Shown: positions 8,124 through 19,868, numbered from the stretch's first letter. The stretch is DNA of 64,000 nt from Mesorhizobium sp. M2A.F.Ca.ET.046.03.2.1 (GCF_003952425.1 NZ_CP034449.1:62001-126000), one strand, 5' to 3'. The notes: generated from the letters alone by a model not told the origin. Made by a program: numbers and translations.

Positions 8124-9147
8124 ACGTCGAGCGCCATCCGCTGCTGCGCCACCTGCGCCCCGCCCTGCCCCCTCCTCCGTGGCCCAGGCAGCGGCCACAG
8201 GTCTCCTTCATCGTCTGCACGCGCGACCGCCTGGCCGTGCTCGAAGCCTGCATCGAATCGATCCGCGCCGCTTGCCGGGCGCACCCGGCCTACACAGCCG
8301 AACTGGTGGTGGTCGACAACGGCTCGCGCGACGGCACGGCCAGTTATCTTTCGGCGACCGCCGCTAGCTCTGACATCGCCCTGACCGCAATCTCGGAGCC
8401 TCGCCCCGGACTGGCGGCGGCGCGCAATGCGGGGCTGGCGCGGGCGCGCGGGCGGGTGCTGGTGTTCGTCGACGACGACTGCAGGCTCGACCGCAGCTAT
8501 CTCATCGACCTCGAGCGGCATTATGCGAGCGGCGAGAAATGGCTGATCCGCGGCGGCCGCGTCGAGACCGGCGACGTGCTGGACCTGCCCTTCACCATCA
8601 AGCGCTGCGACGAGCGCGAGCGGCTGACGCCGGCGGTCCACCCGGGCGGCTTCGTGCTCGGCTGCAACATGACCATGCACCGCGACGTCGCCGCCCGCAT
8701 CGGCCCCTTCGACGAACGCTTTGGCGCCGGCGGGGCGCTGCGCTCGGCCGAGGACACGGATTATCTGGTGCGGGCGATGCTCGCCGGCATGGCGGTTGAA
8801 TATGTGCCCGACATGACGATCTTCCACCATCACGGACGGCGCGACCGCATGGCGATCGACCGGCTGCACCGCGACTATCATTTCGGCAACGGCGCGCTGT
8901 TGCTGAAGCATTTTCGCCGCGCGCCCTGGCTGCTGCGCCATTTCTACTGGGCGGCCCGGGCCGCCATGCGCGAGCTCGTCGGCGGGCCGCGCTTCGACCA
9001 GGAGCTCAAACTGTCGCATTGGCCGATCGTTCTGATGAACCTCGCGGGCGCGGCGAAGTTCATCGCTCTCGTGCTTGTCAAGCGGCCGGCTCGAAAGCCT
9101 CAGTCGGGCAATGAGACCAACGAGGCCAGGGCGGAGGCCGGCGCGCG

Positions 9148-9151
<4 letters not shown>
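8120..9151 (+). CDS. Family 2 glycosyltransferase, second
   Basis: This 343-residue protein has a Pro-rich N terminus followed by VSFIVCTRDRLAVLEACIES, VVVDNGSRDGT and FVDDDCRLD, the nucleotide-sugar and metal-binding signatures of GT2. GGFVLGCNMTMHRDVA and SAEDTDYLVRAM further on match the acceptor and catalytic-base region. A hydrophobic segment near the C terminus (ALVLVKRP end) may associate with the membrane. The four-base overlaps on both sides show translational coupling. It differs enough from the preceding GT2 to add a different linkage. Confidence 0.87.
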
Positions 9152-10920
<1,769 letters not shown>

Positions 10921-10950
10921 GGAGCGCGAAGGATCGAGGCGCTTCGGAAC

Positions 10951-11128
10951 CTTGGTTCCTCGCCCCCACGAAGGTGGGGAGAGGTGGCGCGGCGAAGCCG
11001 CGACGGAGAGGGGGAAACGCGCCGGCCTGGAAAGCAGTCGGAGGGAACCCGCCAGCGTCGCAGGCCCCCTCTCCGCCCCGCTGCGCGGGGCACCTCTCCC
11101 CCGCCTTGGCGGGGGCGAGGAACCCAAG
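10951..11128. repeat. Palindromic repeat family A, full copy
   Basis: The ends are inverted (GGTTCCTCGCCCCC and its complement). Two internal hairpins contain GGGGAGAGGTGGC and CCCCCTCTCC. Further copies or halves occur at 18692-18886, 36204-36336, 41068-41144 and 55824-55951. It separates the convergent glycan operon and min genes. Confidence 0.8.
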
Positions 11129-11130
11129 TC

Positions 11131-11403
11131 CTATCCCGCCATCGCCAGCGGGGCGGCGCTCTTGTTGGGGATCTGGATGTCGATCTCCAGCGTCGACATG
11201 GTCGCGCCGCGGTCCATCGAGACCTGGAGATAGTCCTGGTCGATCTGCACATGTTTGGCAATGACCGCCATGATCTCCTCGCGCAGGATGGAGACGAGGT
11301 CGGGCTGGCCGCGGCTCTGGCGCTCATAGGCGAGCAGCAGCTGCAGCCGCTCGCGCGCCACCGGCGCGCTGGTGCGCCGCTTGAAGAGGTCGAGGATGCT
11401 CAT
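11131..11403 (-). CDS. minE: Cell division topological specificity factor MinE
   Basis: This 90-residue protein makes MinCD oscillate and keeps the division site at midcell. The N-terminal [14 protein letters not shown] matches the membrane-targeting and MinD-binding segment. [10 protein letters not shown] and the dimerisation domain with [13 protein letters not shown] follow. Length is normal for the family. The start overlaps the minD stop by four bases. It is the last gene of the minCDE operon. Confidence 0.95.
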   Translation of the reverse strand: MSILDLFKRRTSAPVARERLQLLLAYERQSRGQPDLVSILREEIMAVIAKHVQIDQDYLQVSMDRGATMSTLEIDIQIPNKSAAPLAMAG

Positions 11404-12215
11404 GCGGCCCTCCTTCCGAGCAGCCGGTCGAGGAAGCCCTTGCGTTCGAAGGGGACGACCACCGGCAGGTCTTCGCCTTCAAGGCGTCTTGCCGCTTCGA
11501 GGTAAGCCTTTGCGGCCCCATTGAGCGGTTCCGAGAGCGTGACGGGCGAGCCTAGATTGGAGGCCCGCAGCACATCCTGGCTTTCCGGGATGATGCCGAG
11601 CAGCGGCGTGGAGAGGATCTCCAGCACGTCGTCGATCGACAGCATCTCGCCGCGCGAGGCGCGCGCCGCGTCGTAGCGCGTGACCAGCACGTGTTTTTGC
11701 ACCAGCTCGCCCTGCTCGGCCTTCATGGTGCGGGCGTCGAGCAGGCCGATGATGCGGTCGGAGTCGCGCACCGACGACACTTCCGGGTTGGTGACGATGA
11801 CCGCCTCGTCGGCGAAGCGCATGGCGAGCTGCGCGCCGCGCTCGATGCCGGCCGGGCTGTCGCAGAAGACATAGTCGAACACCGAGCGCAGCCGGGCGAT
11901 GACTTCCGCCACGCCCTCTTCGGTGAGTGCGTCCTTGTCGCGGGTCTGCGAGGCCGGCAGCAGATAGAGCGTCTCCAGCCGCTTGTCGCGGATCAGCGCC
12001 TGCGACAGCTTCGCGGTACCCTGGATGACGTTGACGAGGTCGAACACCACGCGGCGCTCGGCGCCCATGATGAGGTCGAGGTTGCGCAGGCCGACGTCGA
12101 AATCGACCAGCGCCACCTTCTTGCCGGTCTTGGCCACGGCGGCGCCGAGCGCGGCCGTCGAGGTCGTCTTGCCGACGCCCCCCTTGCCCGATGTGACCAC
12201 GACTACCTTGCCCAT
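11400..12215 (-). CDS. minD: Septum site-determining ATPase MinD
   Basis: This 271-residue ParA-type ATPase recruits MinC to the membrane and is driven by MinE. It shows the deviant Walker [10 protein letters not shown], then NLDLIMG and the [11 protein letters not shown]alker B region. The C terminus [16 protein letters not shown] forms an amphipathic membrane-targeting helix. Length is as expected. It sits 99 bases after minC and overlaps minE. Confidence 0.97.
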   Translation of the reverse strand: MGKVVVVTSGKGGVGKTTSTAALGAAVAKTGKKVALVDFDVGLRNLDLIMGAERRVVFDLVNVIQGTAKLSQALIRDKRLETLYLLPASQTRDKDALTEEGVAEVIARLRSVFDYVFCDSPAGIERGAQLAMRFADEAVIVTNPEVSSVRDSDRIIGLLDARTMKAEQGELVQKHVLVTRYDAARASRGEMLSIDDVLEILSTPLLGIIPESQDVLRASNLGSPVTLSEPLNGAAKAYLEAARRLEGEDLPVVVPFERKGFLDRLLGRRAA

Positions 12216-12314
12216 TTATACAGCCTCCGTTGGCGATTTTTATTCATGACCGTGCCGGGCACGGCGGACTCGTTAACAACTTTGGCACGCGAAACCGGTC
12301 CGAAGCTTGCGGCC

Positions 12315-13205
12315 TCAGCCGAGCGGCACCACGCAGAGCGCATCATTGTCGAGGAAGGCCTGCACGGCCTTGCCGCGCGACACCCCTTCCATCTCCTCGG
12401 CGGTCGTGTACCAGCCGTCGACGGCGAGCAGCTCGGCCTCGTTCTTGCGGCAGAAGATGCGCGCCGAAACATTGCCTTCCGAGCCGGCGATCGCGCGGCC
12501 GCGCAGCGTGCCATAGACATGGATCGAGCCGCCGGCGACGATTTCCGAGCCGGACGCGACCGAGCCGAGCACGATGACGTCGCCATGCGGATGGAACACC
12601 GACTGTCCCGAGCGGATCGGCGCCTTGATCATCAGCGTGCCGGCGGAATGCCGCGCCGGCTCGGCGCCCGCGCTTGCGGCTTGCGCCGGTTCGATCCTGA
12701 CCGCTTCGAGCTTCGCCAGCTCGGGGTCGACCGGCTCGTCGGCGGACATCGCGATCTGCGGAGCCTCGGCAGGCGCCGCCTCCGCGACCGGCTGGATCTC
12801 TCCAGCCGCCTGAGCCTGCTCCCCGGCGACGACTTCCAATTCCTCGGCCCGCGCCTTGCGCGCGGCCCGGCCCAGCAGCCCCTCGGCGGTCGCCTCCTTG
12901 GCGCCGGCCAAGAGCGGCGGCAGCTCAGGCCCGAGCTCGGCGCCTTCCAGCTCGATGGCATAGACGCGGATGCCGCGCGAGCCGAGCACGCCGACCAGCG
13001 CGCCGATCTCCTCCGGTCCCGGCTGGAGGAGGTTGAGATCCAGCACCACCGGGCGACCGTTGAAATAGCCCGGCGAGTTGGCGATCCAGCGATCCAGCCC
13101 CTCCAGCCAGTCGGCGATCGGCGCCTCCGGCGTCAGCGTGAAAGCGACGAAGGAACGGGCGCGGAAGCGGATCGATTTGTTGTGCAGGGGGGCGGCGAAG
13201 GTCAC
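12315..13205 (-). CDS. minC: Septum site-determining protein MinC
   Basis: This 296-residue inhibitor of FtsZ assembly is delivered to the membrane by MinD. The N-terminal domain (about 1-105) binds FtsZ. A linker of about 75 residues rich in Ala, Glu and Pro is long for the family but common in alphaproteobacteria. The C-terminal beta-helix (about 190-296) has RSGQSVFHPHGDVIVLGSVA and GTLRGRAIAG, the conserved dimerisation and MinD-binding face. It is the first gene of the operon. Confidence 0.95.
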   Translation of the reverse strand: MTFAAPLHNKSIRFRARSFVAFTLTPEAPIADWLEGLDRWIANSPGYFNGRPVVLDLNLLQPGPEEIGALVGVLGSRGIRVYAIELEGAELGPELPPLLAGAKEATAEGLLGRAARKARAEELEVVAGEQAQAAGEIQPVAEAAPAEAPQIAMSADEPVDPELAKLEAVRIEPAQAASAGAEPARHSAGTLMIKAPIRSGQSVFHPHGDVIVLGSVASGSEIVAGGSIHVYGTLRGRAIAGSEGNVSARIFCRKNEAELLAVDGWYTTAEEMEGVSRGKAVQAFLDNDALCVVPLG

Positions 13206-13389
13206 GTCCAGGCGAATCCTTACTCAATGGTTAAAGGGTGCCGGGCGAATGGTTAACAAAAGGTTAATTTTGGGGATCAGGGCCGTTAAGGAAGTGGCGC
13301 GGCCAAGTTCTGTGGCCGCACGGTGACAGGGCCTGCCGATGCCGCTATCGTCTCACCCCAGCCTGGCGGAAAGCAAGGGAGATCATGTC

Positions 13390-13815
13390 ATGGAGATCAG
13401 CAAGCCCGAGGACGCCGCGGCCGCCTTCGCCGATGCCTGGAACAAGCATGACATGGACGACTTCGCGGCGCTGTTTTGCGAGGACGCCAATTTCGTCAAT
13501 GTCGTTGGCATGTGGTGGAAAGACCGGGCCGAGATCGAAGCGGCGCACCGCGCGACTCACAAGACCATGTTTCGCGACAGCCGGCTTGAGGGTGTCGCCG
13601 CGTCGGTCGTCGAGCTGTCTCCCGGCCTCGGATCGGTGCACTACAGATGGACCCTGACCGGCGCATCCGCCCCGGACGGCTCGCCCGCCGGAACGCGGGA
13701 AGGCATCCTGCTTCTGGTGGTGAAGAAGGAACAGCTTGGATGGCGGATCAAGGTGGCCCAGAACACCGACATCGTCCCAGGCGCGATCGCTCCCCCTGCC
13801 CGCGCAAGCAGATAG
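13390..13815 (+). CDS. SnoaL/NTF2-like protein (SgcJ/EcaC type)
   Basis: This 141-residue protein opens with PEDAAAAFADAWNKHDMDDFAALFCEDANFVN, the first helices and strand of the NTF2-like fold. GMWWKDRAEI and RWTLTGAS follow in the usual order. The start at 13390 is preceded by AGGGAG; an upstream in-frame ATG at 13339 is less likely. Proteins of this type bind or isomerise small molecules, often with unknown substrates. It is transcribed away from minC. Confidence 0.75.
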   Translation: MEISKPEDAAAAFADAWNKHDMDDFAALFCEDANFVNVVGMWWKDRAEIEAAHRATHKTMFRDSRLEGVAASVVELSPGLGSVHYRWTLTGASAPDGSPAGTREGILLLVVKKEQLGWRIKVAQNTDIVPGAIAPPARASR

Positions 13816-13928
13816 AACGGCCAAGCCCGATCGAGTCGCGCATGTGAAGCGGCTAATATACAGGCGATCTGCAGCCGAGCACCATCCCGCCCGGGACTTT
13901 CCACTCTTCAGGGACAAGGAGACGGGCA

Positions 13929-14363
13929 ATGGGCATTTATCGGGAAGACTGCAGGCGAGCAGGCAAGGCAGGCACGGCACTGGCGGCGCTGATGTTGCTG
14001 GGAGGATGCATGACGCACCAGCCGACAGGCATAGATGCATACCAGACGAGCGGCATCGACCAATGGCTGGCGACGGCCGACGCCGACAAGGTCGTCAACG
14101 CGATGGCCGCGAAGGGCCTGATGCCCGCCACCATCGACTGCCGCTTCGCCGACACCACGCCAGGACAGGTGGCCTACCTCTCGAAATTCACCTGGACGCG
14201 GGCGCCCGCCAACACACGCTACCACTGGGAAGTGGGCGATCCGGCCTATCTCGCGAGCAAGGAAGTGCGGGCCAACCGGGTGGGCTTGCAGCGCGTGGAT
14301 GCGAAGGTTGTGCGGGACAGCGCTACAGGGCAGAAGGTCGGGTGCTCGGTTTGGGTGGGATAG
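13929..14363 (+). CDS. Small lipoprotein, function unknown
   Basis: A start with AAGGAGACGGG upstream gives 144 residues. The N terminus is basic, followed by a hydrophobic stretch and the lipobox LLGGC, with Cys27 the likely lipidation site. The mature part has two further Cys, in IDCRF and VGCSV, that could form a disulphide. No domain was recognised. It should reside in the envelope. Confidence 0.72.
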   Translation: MGIYREDCRRAGKAGTALAALMLLGGCMTHQPTGIDAYQTSGIDQWLATADADKVVNAMAAKGLMPATIDCRFADTTPGQVAYLSKFTWTRAPANTRYHWEVGDPAYLASKEVRANRVGLQRVDAKVVRDSATGQKVGCSVWVG

Positions 14364-14460
14364 GCGAATCCTACGAAACAGAACAATCGGAGCCGGTGGC
14401 TGGGGCGCTATAACCGACGAATATTGGGCGAATTGCAGCGGTCAAGCCTCTCCCGCCGGG

Positions 14461-15981
14461 CTAGGCCAAAGGCCGGATCGCCGGCCCGTTGAGGACGGTT
14501 CCGTCTGGCGAGAACTGCGAGCCATGGCAGGGGCAATCCCAGCACTGCTCCGTGGAATTCCAATGCACGATGCAGCCCAGATGCGTGCAGCTCGCCGAAT
14601 GCCGGTGCAGCGTTCCGTCGCAGTCGCGACATACGGCGAGCTTGCTCAAGCCGTCCTGAAGGATGCCGCCTTCACCAGGCTTGAGATCGTCAGCCGATTT
14701 GATCTCGCCGGGCAGCAAATAGCCAGCAAGGTTCTTCACCGTCGTGAGGTTCTCATTGACGTATTGCGCAAAGGCTGCGGGCGGCGTCCGGTCCGGGGCG
14801 TACACGGCTTCCCAGGGGTTCGATCCTTCCACGATCAAATCGCGGATCAGCAGTCCGGCCAATGCGCCGTGCGTCATGCCCTGTCCGGAGTCGCCGGTGG
14901 CGATGAAGACGTTGCCGTTGCCGGGGCTGCGGCCTATGAAGCCGCAATAGTCGATCGTATCGAGAACCTGACCGGACCATCTCGCTCTTTCTCTGCCAAG
15001 ATCGGGCACCAATGCCCTGATCCAGGCTTCGAGCGCAGTAAAGCGAGCCTCGCCGTCATCGGCTTCGCCCGATTTGTGATCGCGGCCGCCGGCAATGAGA
15101 CAGTCGGTCTCGCTGGGGCCGGGATTGAGTCGGACATAATAATAGGGATCGTCCATGTCCCAGTAGAGCGCGTCGGGAAGAATTCCCCTTTCAATGTCGA
15201 AAGCCATCGCATAGGTGCGGTAAGGCGCCATCTTGCTATGGATCTTTACCCAGGTGTTGATCGGCGAATTGGTGGCGAACACCGCGTTCGAAGCGGTGAT
15301 GGTGGAGCCGCCGTCGCATTTCAGGCGAACCTGCGTTCCCTCCTCGATTTCGACGACGGCGCTATCGGTGAATGCCTTGCCGCCTCGCTTCTGGAAATCG
15401 GCGAGCAGCGCGCGAAGATATTTCAGCGGATGGAAAGTGGCCTGGTTCGGATAGCGCAGGATGGGCGCCTTTTCATGGCCCTTGAGCGCTACACCCTTGC
15501 CATGCTCAACCGCGACGCCGATCTTTGCCGCGGCGGCATATTCCTTGTTGCATTCTCTGGCGGCCTCTTTCTCATCCATCCAGGCGGCGGGGAAAAGGAA
15601 GCCGTCCAGCCGCCGGAAGTCGCAGTCGATCTCCAGCCTGCCGACATGCTGTTCGATACAGTCGACGGCGGCTTGCTGGCTTTCCTGAAATCCGCGCGCG
15701 AGGGCCTCGCCGCGCATCTTAACCAGAGCGCTCAAACCGTCATCGCAGATGGGCGCCAAATGGGCGGTCGTGCGGGAAGTCATGCCGCCGAGCAGAGGGC
15801 CGCGATCCACAAGCACCACCTTGCGACCTGCCAAGGCCAGCTCGTAGGCGACGGAAACTCCGGCGATGCCGGCTCCGATGACGGCCACGTCGCACTGCTC
15901 GTCCTGTTCGAGGCGGGGAGCGCTGGGGAAGCTGGTATCGAGCATCCAAAAAGATCTGGTCGCTTCGCCGCTGACGTTCAT
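14461..15981 (-). CDS. FAD-dependent oxidoreductase with C-terminal Rieske domain
   Basis: The 506-residue product joins two modules. The DAO-type flavin domain begins with CDVAVIGAGIAGVSVAYELA and VVLVDRG (dinucleotide fold). IATGDSGQGMTHGALAG in its C-terminal part closes the FAD site. The Rieske module near the C terminus has CTHLGC and CPCHGS, which bind a 2Fe-2S cluster through two Cys and two His. The start at 15981 follows GGTGAG; an in-frame ATG at 16017 is possible. Such proteins are predicted redox enzymes of unknown substrate. No partner gene is adjacent. Confidence 0.85.
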   Translation of the reverse strand: MNVSGEATRSFWMLDTSFPSAPRLEQDEQCDVAVIGAGIAGVSVAYELALAGRKVVLVDRGPLLGGMTSRTTAHLAPICDDGLSALVKMRGEALARGFQESQQAAVDCIEQHVGRLEIDCDFRRLDGFLFPAAWMDEKEAARECNKEYAAAAKIGVAVEHGKGVALKGHEKAPILRYPNQATFHPLKYLRALLADFQKRGGKAFTDSAVVEIEEGTQVRLKCDGGSTITASNAVFATNSPINTWVKIHSKMAPYRTYAMAFDIERGILPDALYWDMDDPYYYVRLNPGPSETDCLIAGGRDHKSGEADDGEARFTALEAWIRALVPDLGRERARWSGQVLDTIDYCGFIGRSPGNGNVFIATGDSGQGMTHGALAGLLIRDLIVEGSNPWEAVYAPDRTPPAAFAQYVNENLTTVKNLAGYLLPGEIKSADDLKPGEGGILQDGLSKLAVCRDCDGTLHRHSASCTHLGCIVHWNSTEQCWDCPCHGSQFSPDGTVLNGPAIRPLA

Positions 15982-16285
15982 CGCATTTCTCACCGAGACG
16001 ACATAAGCTCGCCTCATCGACCGATCTTGGCCACTGCGAGCGGGGGCCGTCGTTTCAAACTCCGTTCGACGCGGAATGTTCCTGAACCTGGACGACGCGC
16101 TAGCGCGGGTCTTTAAACTGGCGTGGCCATGAAACAGGCCTCGACCGGAATATTTGGCACTGGGGACTCGTTAGTTTCTCAGACGATGCCAGGTAAGGCA
16201 AAGTGGACATATCCGAAGATCTAACTCATTGTCGCCGCCAGACAGGCCGCGGCTTGCTCTGGCATAACCTCAAAGGGAACCAGAG

Positions 16286-16837
16286 ATGACAACGGCTGTT
16301 TCGACCTTTTTCACAAGACGATGTGTCGTCGCAGGGCTGACGGTGGCCGCCGCATCGACCGCTGTATTGCCGGCCGACATGGCGCGCGCGCAGAACAAGC
16401 AAACCACGCCTGACAAAAGCCTGTACGAGCGGTTGGGGGGCGTGTTCGCCATCGCCGCGGTGGTGGATTACTTCAGCGACGCCGTAGTGAAGAATCCCAT
16501 TGTCGGCAAGAAGTCCAAGAACCCACAGCTACGGAAATGGCACACCAAGAACCTTGAACGGCTCCCCGGCCTCAAATTCATGCGCACGCTGTGGGTCTGC
16601 GACGTTTCCGGCGGCCCCTATAAGTTCGTGGCCACGAGGCCCGGCGCGACGCCGCTCGGCCTCGAGGAGGCGCATCGCGACTTGCGGATCTCTCCGGCGG
16701 AATTCGACGAGGTCGCGGCGGAACTGGGGCGGACCCTAGACCACTTCAAGGTGCCGGAGGCCGAAAAGTCGGAGGTCCTGAAGGCCTTCGCTGCGCACAA
16801 GGACGAGGTTACCGCCGGCTTTGCCAAAAAGGGCTGA
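16286..16837 (+). CDS. Exported group I truncated haemoglobin-like protein
   Basis: This 183-residue protein has an N-terminal extension with TRRCVVAGLTVAAAST and a likely cleavage after ARA, resembling a Tat or Sec signal. The mature part has the truncated-globin opening SLYERLGG, then GGPYKF and EEAHRDLRISPAEFDEV. His130 is the likely proximal haem ligand. Typical cytosolic group I globins are about 115-130 residues without a leader. The start follows AAAGGGAACCAGAG. Export would place haem chemistry in the periplasm. Whether oxygen, NO or electron transfer is served cannot be told. Confidence 0.8.
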   Translation: MTTAVSTFFTRRCVVAGLTVAAASTAVLPADMARAQNKQTTPDKSLYERLGGVFAIAAVVDYFSDAVVKNPIVGKKSKNPQLRKWHTKNLERLPGLKFMRTLWVCDVSGGPYKFVATRPGATPLGLEEAHRDLRISPAEFDEVAAELGRTLDHFKVPEAEKSEVLKAFAAHKDEVTAGFAKKG

Positions 16838-16993
16838 CGCCAGACCGTCAGGCGCGTCTTTTTTGCCGATCTCGCGCCCAGCCCGGTGACGGGTTTGGAT
16901 GGCGCTGTCTTCGCGCGGGCTCTTCGGTAAGCTCCGTGACTCGGAGGCTCCGGTTCCTCTATAGAATATCGCTTCCCGCCCCGGAGCCTTCGC

Positions 16994-18377
16994 ATGTCCG
17001 CCTCCCTCATCGCCGCTTTGCGCGCCGCCCTGCCCTCCACCACCATCTGGGACGCCGCCGAGCTCGCCTCGCGCGATCCCGGCTTCGATGCCCGCAATTT
17101 CGGCGCTTCGGCGCTGGTGCGGCCGCGTGATGTCGAGGGCGTCGCGGCGCTGGTGCGGTTTTGCGCGGAGCGTGGCATCAGCCTTGTCGCCCAAGGCGGG
17201 CGCACGGGGCTGGCGGGCGGGGCAGCGACTTCCCAAGGGCAGATCATCTGCGATCTCGGCGGGCTTGCCCAAATCGAGGAGATCGATCCGTTCGCGCGGG
17301 TGGCGATCGTGCAGGCGGGGGTGACGCTGGGGGCTGCGGGAGGCGGCGGCGGCGCATGGGCTCGACCCGGGCATCGATCTTGCGGCGCGCGGCAGCGCCA
17401 CGATCGGCGGCATGGTTTCCACCAATGCCGGCGGCATCATGGCGTTTCGCAACGGCACGATGCGCCACCGCGTGCTCGGCCTTGAAGCCGTGTTGCCGGA
17501 CGGGCGGGTGTTTTCCGACCTCACAAGGGTGCTCAAGACCAGCGCCGGCTATGATCTAAAACATCTCTTCATTGGCGCGGAGGGCACGCTTGGGATGGTC
17601 ACGCGCGTGGCGGTGCGGCTCGACCCGGTGGCAGGCGCCAGCGCCACGGCGCTGGTCGGCGTGCCGGATGCGGCAAGCGCCCAGCGCATCGTGCGGCATT
17701 TTCTGGGCTCGACCAGCGCGCGGCTCAGCGCCGCCGAGATCCTGTGGCGCAATTTCGCCTCGCTGATGCAGCGGGGGCTGGGCTATGCGCCCGGGCAGCT
17801 GCCGCTCGATGCGCCCTGCCTACTGGTGCTGGGGCTCAGCGCGGACAGTGTCGAGGCGGCCAGAGGGGTGTTTGAGGACGGGCTGGCGGCGATCTGGGAA
17901 GAGGCCGGCATCATCGACGGGCTGGTCGCGAGCTCCGAGGCGCAAGCCGCCCAGATGTGGCGGCTGCGCGAGGAGACAGTTGAGATCGAGCGCGCGCACC
18001 CGATGGCGCCCTCCTTCGACGTGTCGGTGCCGGGCGGCGCGCTGGACGCCTATGTGGCGCGCATCGAGGCCGGGCTGAAGCGGATCGACGCCGCCTACGC
18101 GCCCTATGTCTACGGCCATCTCGCCGACGGCAATCTGCACATCTCGATCAATTGCGACGGCCCGCTTCCGCATGAGCGGCACGCGGCGATCGAGGACGTG
18201 CTTTACCAGGGCCTGCGCGAAGCCGGCGGCTCGTTCTCGGCCGAGCATGGCGTCGGGCTGGAGAAGCGCGAGGCGTATGAGCGCTACGCCGACCCAGTGA
18301 AGCGGGATTTGGCGAAGGCGATCAAGGCGCTGATCGATCCGGGTCATGTGATGAATCCGGGGAAGGTCGTGGGGTGA
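16994..18377 (+). pseudogene. FAD-linked oxidase (GlcD/D-lactate dehydrogenase type), frameshifted
   Basis: The first frame encodes the FAD_binding_4 start: ALVRPRDVEGVAALVRFCAE and LVAQGGRTGLAGGA. The frame is lost near the G5 run at 17329-17333. After it, the other frame continues without a gap in homology: AAAAHGLDPGIDLAARGS, then GGMVSTNAGGIMAFRN. The C-terminal domain has GHLADGNLHIS, EHGVGLEKREAY and PGHVMNPGKVV. Restoring one frame would give about 460 residues, the normal length. Intact relatives oxidise D-2-hydroxy acids such as glycolate, lactate or 2-hydroxyglutarate. It is either a recent pseudogene or a sequencing error in the homopolymer. Confidence 0.82.
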
Positions 18378-18407
18378 GATCGGTGGGCTAGCCTTGAGAT
18401 GCGGGCG

Positions 18408-18886
18408 GGAGAGCGCCCCCTCTGGCCTGCCGGCTTTCGTCGCTCGAAAGCAATCAGGACAGAGGGGTGTGGCGGAACGCGGCGCTGCCCTCTTTTCTTG
18501 GCCCCCACGAATGTGGCCAGGGGATGCACACATCTTCTGTGACGGGCGTGACTGATCAGGCCTCGGCTCGATTGCCAGGTGGTTCCCCCAATCCGTCGCT
18601 GCTTCGCAGCGCCACCTTTCCCCTCCTCCGGAGGGAAAGGAGGGGAGCGTTGCTGGACGAGCGTTGACGGCAAAAAGCTTGGCGCCTTCCTCTACCCCGT
18701 CGATCGGGGGAGAGGTGGCTCGGCGAAGCCGAAACGGAGAGGGGGAGCGCCGACGTAAGGATGCTGAGCGAGCCCGCCGGCGCCGCAGGCCCCCTCTCCG
18801 GCCGCTTCGCGGCCACCGTTCCGGCCACGGGTCTCGCCCGTCGTTCGGACCCCCCGCCGCTGGCGGAGGCGAGGAAAAGCGTTGGC
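18408..18886. repeat. Cluster of palindromic repeats, no gene seen
   Basis: This 500-base interval holds a family B-like element at about 18411-18461, a separate hairpin with CTTTCCCCTCCTCCGGAGGG at about 18617-18645, and a family A copy at 18692-18886. The right end of the family A copy has about 35 extra bases compared with the other copies. No open frame with protein-like features was found. Confidence 0.6.
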
Positions 18887-18887
18887 C

Positions 18888-19742
18888 CTACTCGCACTGG
18901 CGGCGCGGGCCGCCGTCGAAGGGTTGGTAGGTGTTGTCGCGCGGATCGTAGGAGCGGTAGCGGCTGAAGCAATAGTCGATATGGTCGGCCGAGACCGGCC
19001 GGCTGGAGGCCTGGGCGGCCTCCGCCTCCGGCGAGATCTCCTCCGGCGGGCCGCCATAGGTTGTGGCGTAGCCGTCGCCGAACGGGGCATAGCCCTGCAT
19101 CTCGGCCTGGTCGTCGCTCGTCTCGTTGATCCCGTCGCCGGCCGTGGCGGCCTGCCGGTCGTTCGCGCCCTGATCGCTGGTCTGATCGCTTTGGCCGGTC
19201 GAGGCGGTGCGGTCGCCGGGATCGTAATAGGGCGAGATGCAGGGGCGCAGCTCGCCCCTGTAGGAACGGTAGCTGTTTTCGTCCGGGCGGTAGCTGCGGT
19301 AGCGCGTCGCGCACCATTGCAGATGGGCGACGGGCAATTGTTGCTGAGCCTGCTGATCGGCCGGCGTCGGCTGCTGGGCCGCGTTGGCGGCCGGCGCGGG
19401 CTGGATGGGAGCGGAAACGTCCGGCAATGGCTGCAGCTTCGGCTGTGCGGTCGCCGCCGGCGCCGCGAGCTGGGTGGCGCCAGCCGCCTTGGCTGGTTCG
19501 CCCGGGGTCGGCTCGCCGCCCGCCTTGGCGGGCGCGGCCTGCTGGGCGGGAATGCGCTCGAGATTCTGCTTCTGCGGATCGACCGGCTGCGCGTCCTTCG
19601 TCCAGAGCTCGGAAACGCCGATCGTGGGGGTTGCCTGGCGCACCGGCTTGGCGGCCAGCATCCAGGTGGCGAAGGCAAGCCCGCTGGCGAACACGGCCAA
19701 GGTCAGCACGAACCCACCGGCAATTCCCAACAAAGCCTTCAC
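18888..19742 (-). CDS. BA14K-family protein with two BA14K motifs
   Basis: A GTG start at 19742 with AAGGAG seven bases upstream gives 284 residues. An N-terminal hydrophobic helix (about 5-30) anchors or exports it. A Pro/Ala/Gln-rich linker follows. Two BA14K motifs appear: HLQWCATRYRSYRPDENSY near the middle, ending RPC, and HIDYCFSRYRSYDPRDNTYQ at the C terminus. The BA14K module is known from a Brucella immunogenic protein reported to bind carbohydrate; most members carry one motif. An envelope location is likely. Confidence 0.82.
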   Translation of the reverse strand: MKALLGIAGGFVLTLAVFASGLAFATWMLAAKPVRQATPTIGVSELWTKDAQPVDPQKQNLERIPAQQAAPAKAGGEPTPGEPAKAAGATQLAAPAATAQPKLQPLPDVSAPIQPAPAANAAQQPTPADQQAQQQLPVAHLQWCATRYRSYRPDENSYRSYRGELRPCISPYYDPGDRTASTGQSDQTSDQGANDRQAATAGDGINETSDDQAEMQGYAPFGDGYATTYGGPPEEISPEAEAAQASSRPVSADHIDYCFSRYRSYDPRDNTYQPFDGGPRRQCE

Positions 19743-19868
19743 GCGGCGCTCCTTCAGTCCCCGCTCATAGAATGCGGGGCGCGAGATGGAGTTCCTTCTG
19801 CTGCGCAATGGGGGCCAAAGTCGGGCGGGCAAGCGCCGTCGCCGGACGCCGGCAAGACAGATACGGCG

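Noticed and set aside
11691..13256. Long plus-strand frame across minD and minC
   Set aside because: It is antisense to two well-supported genes and shows no family signature.
14299..16116. Plus-strand frame opposite the Rieske-FAD gene
   Set aside because: It has no recognisable motif, while the minus-strand gene has complete FAD and Rieske signatures.
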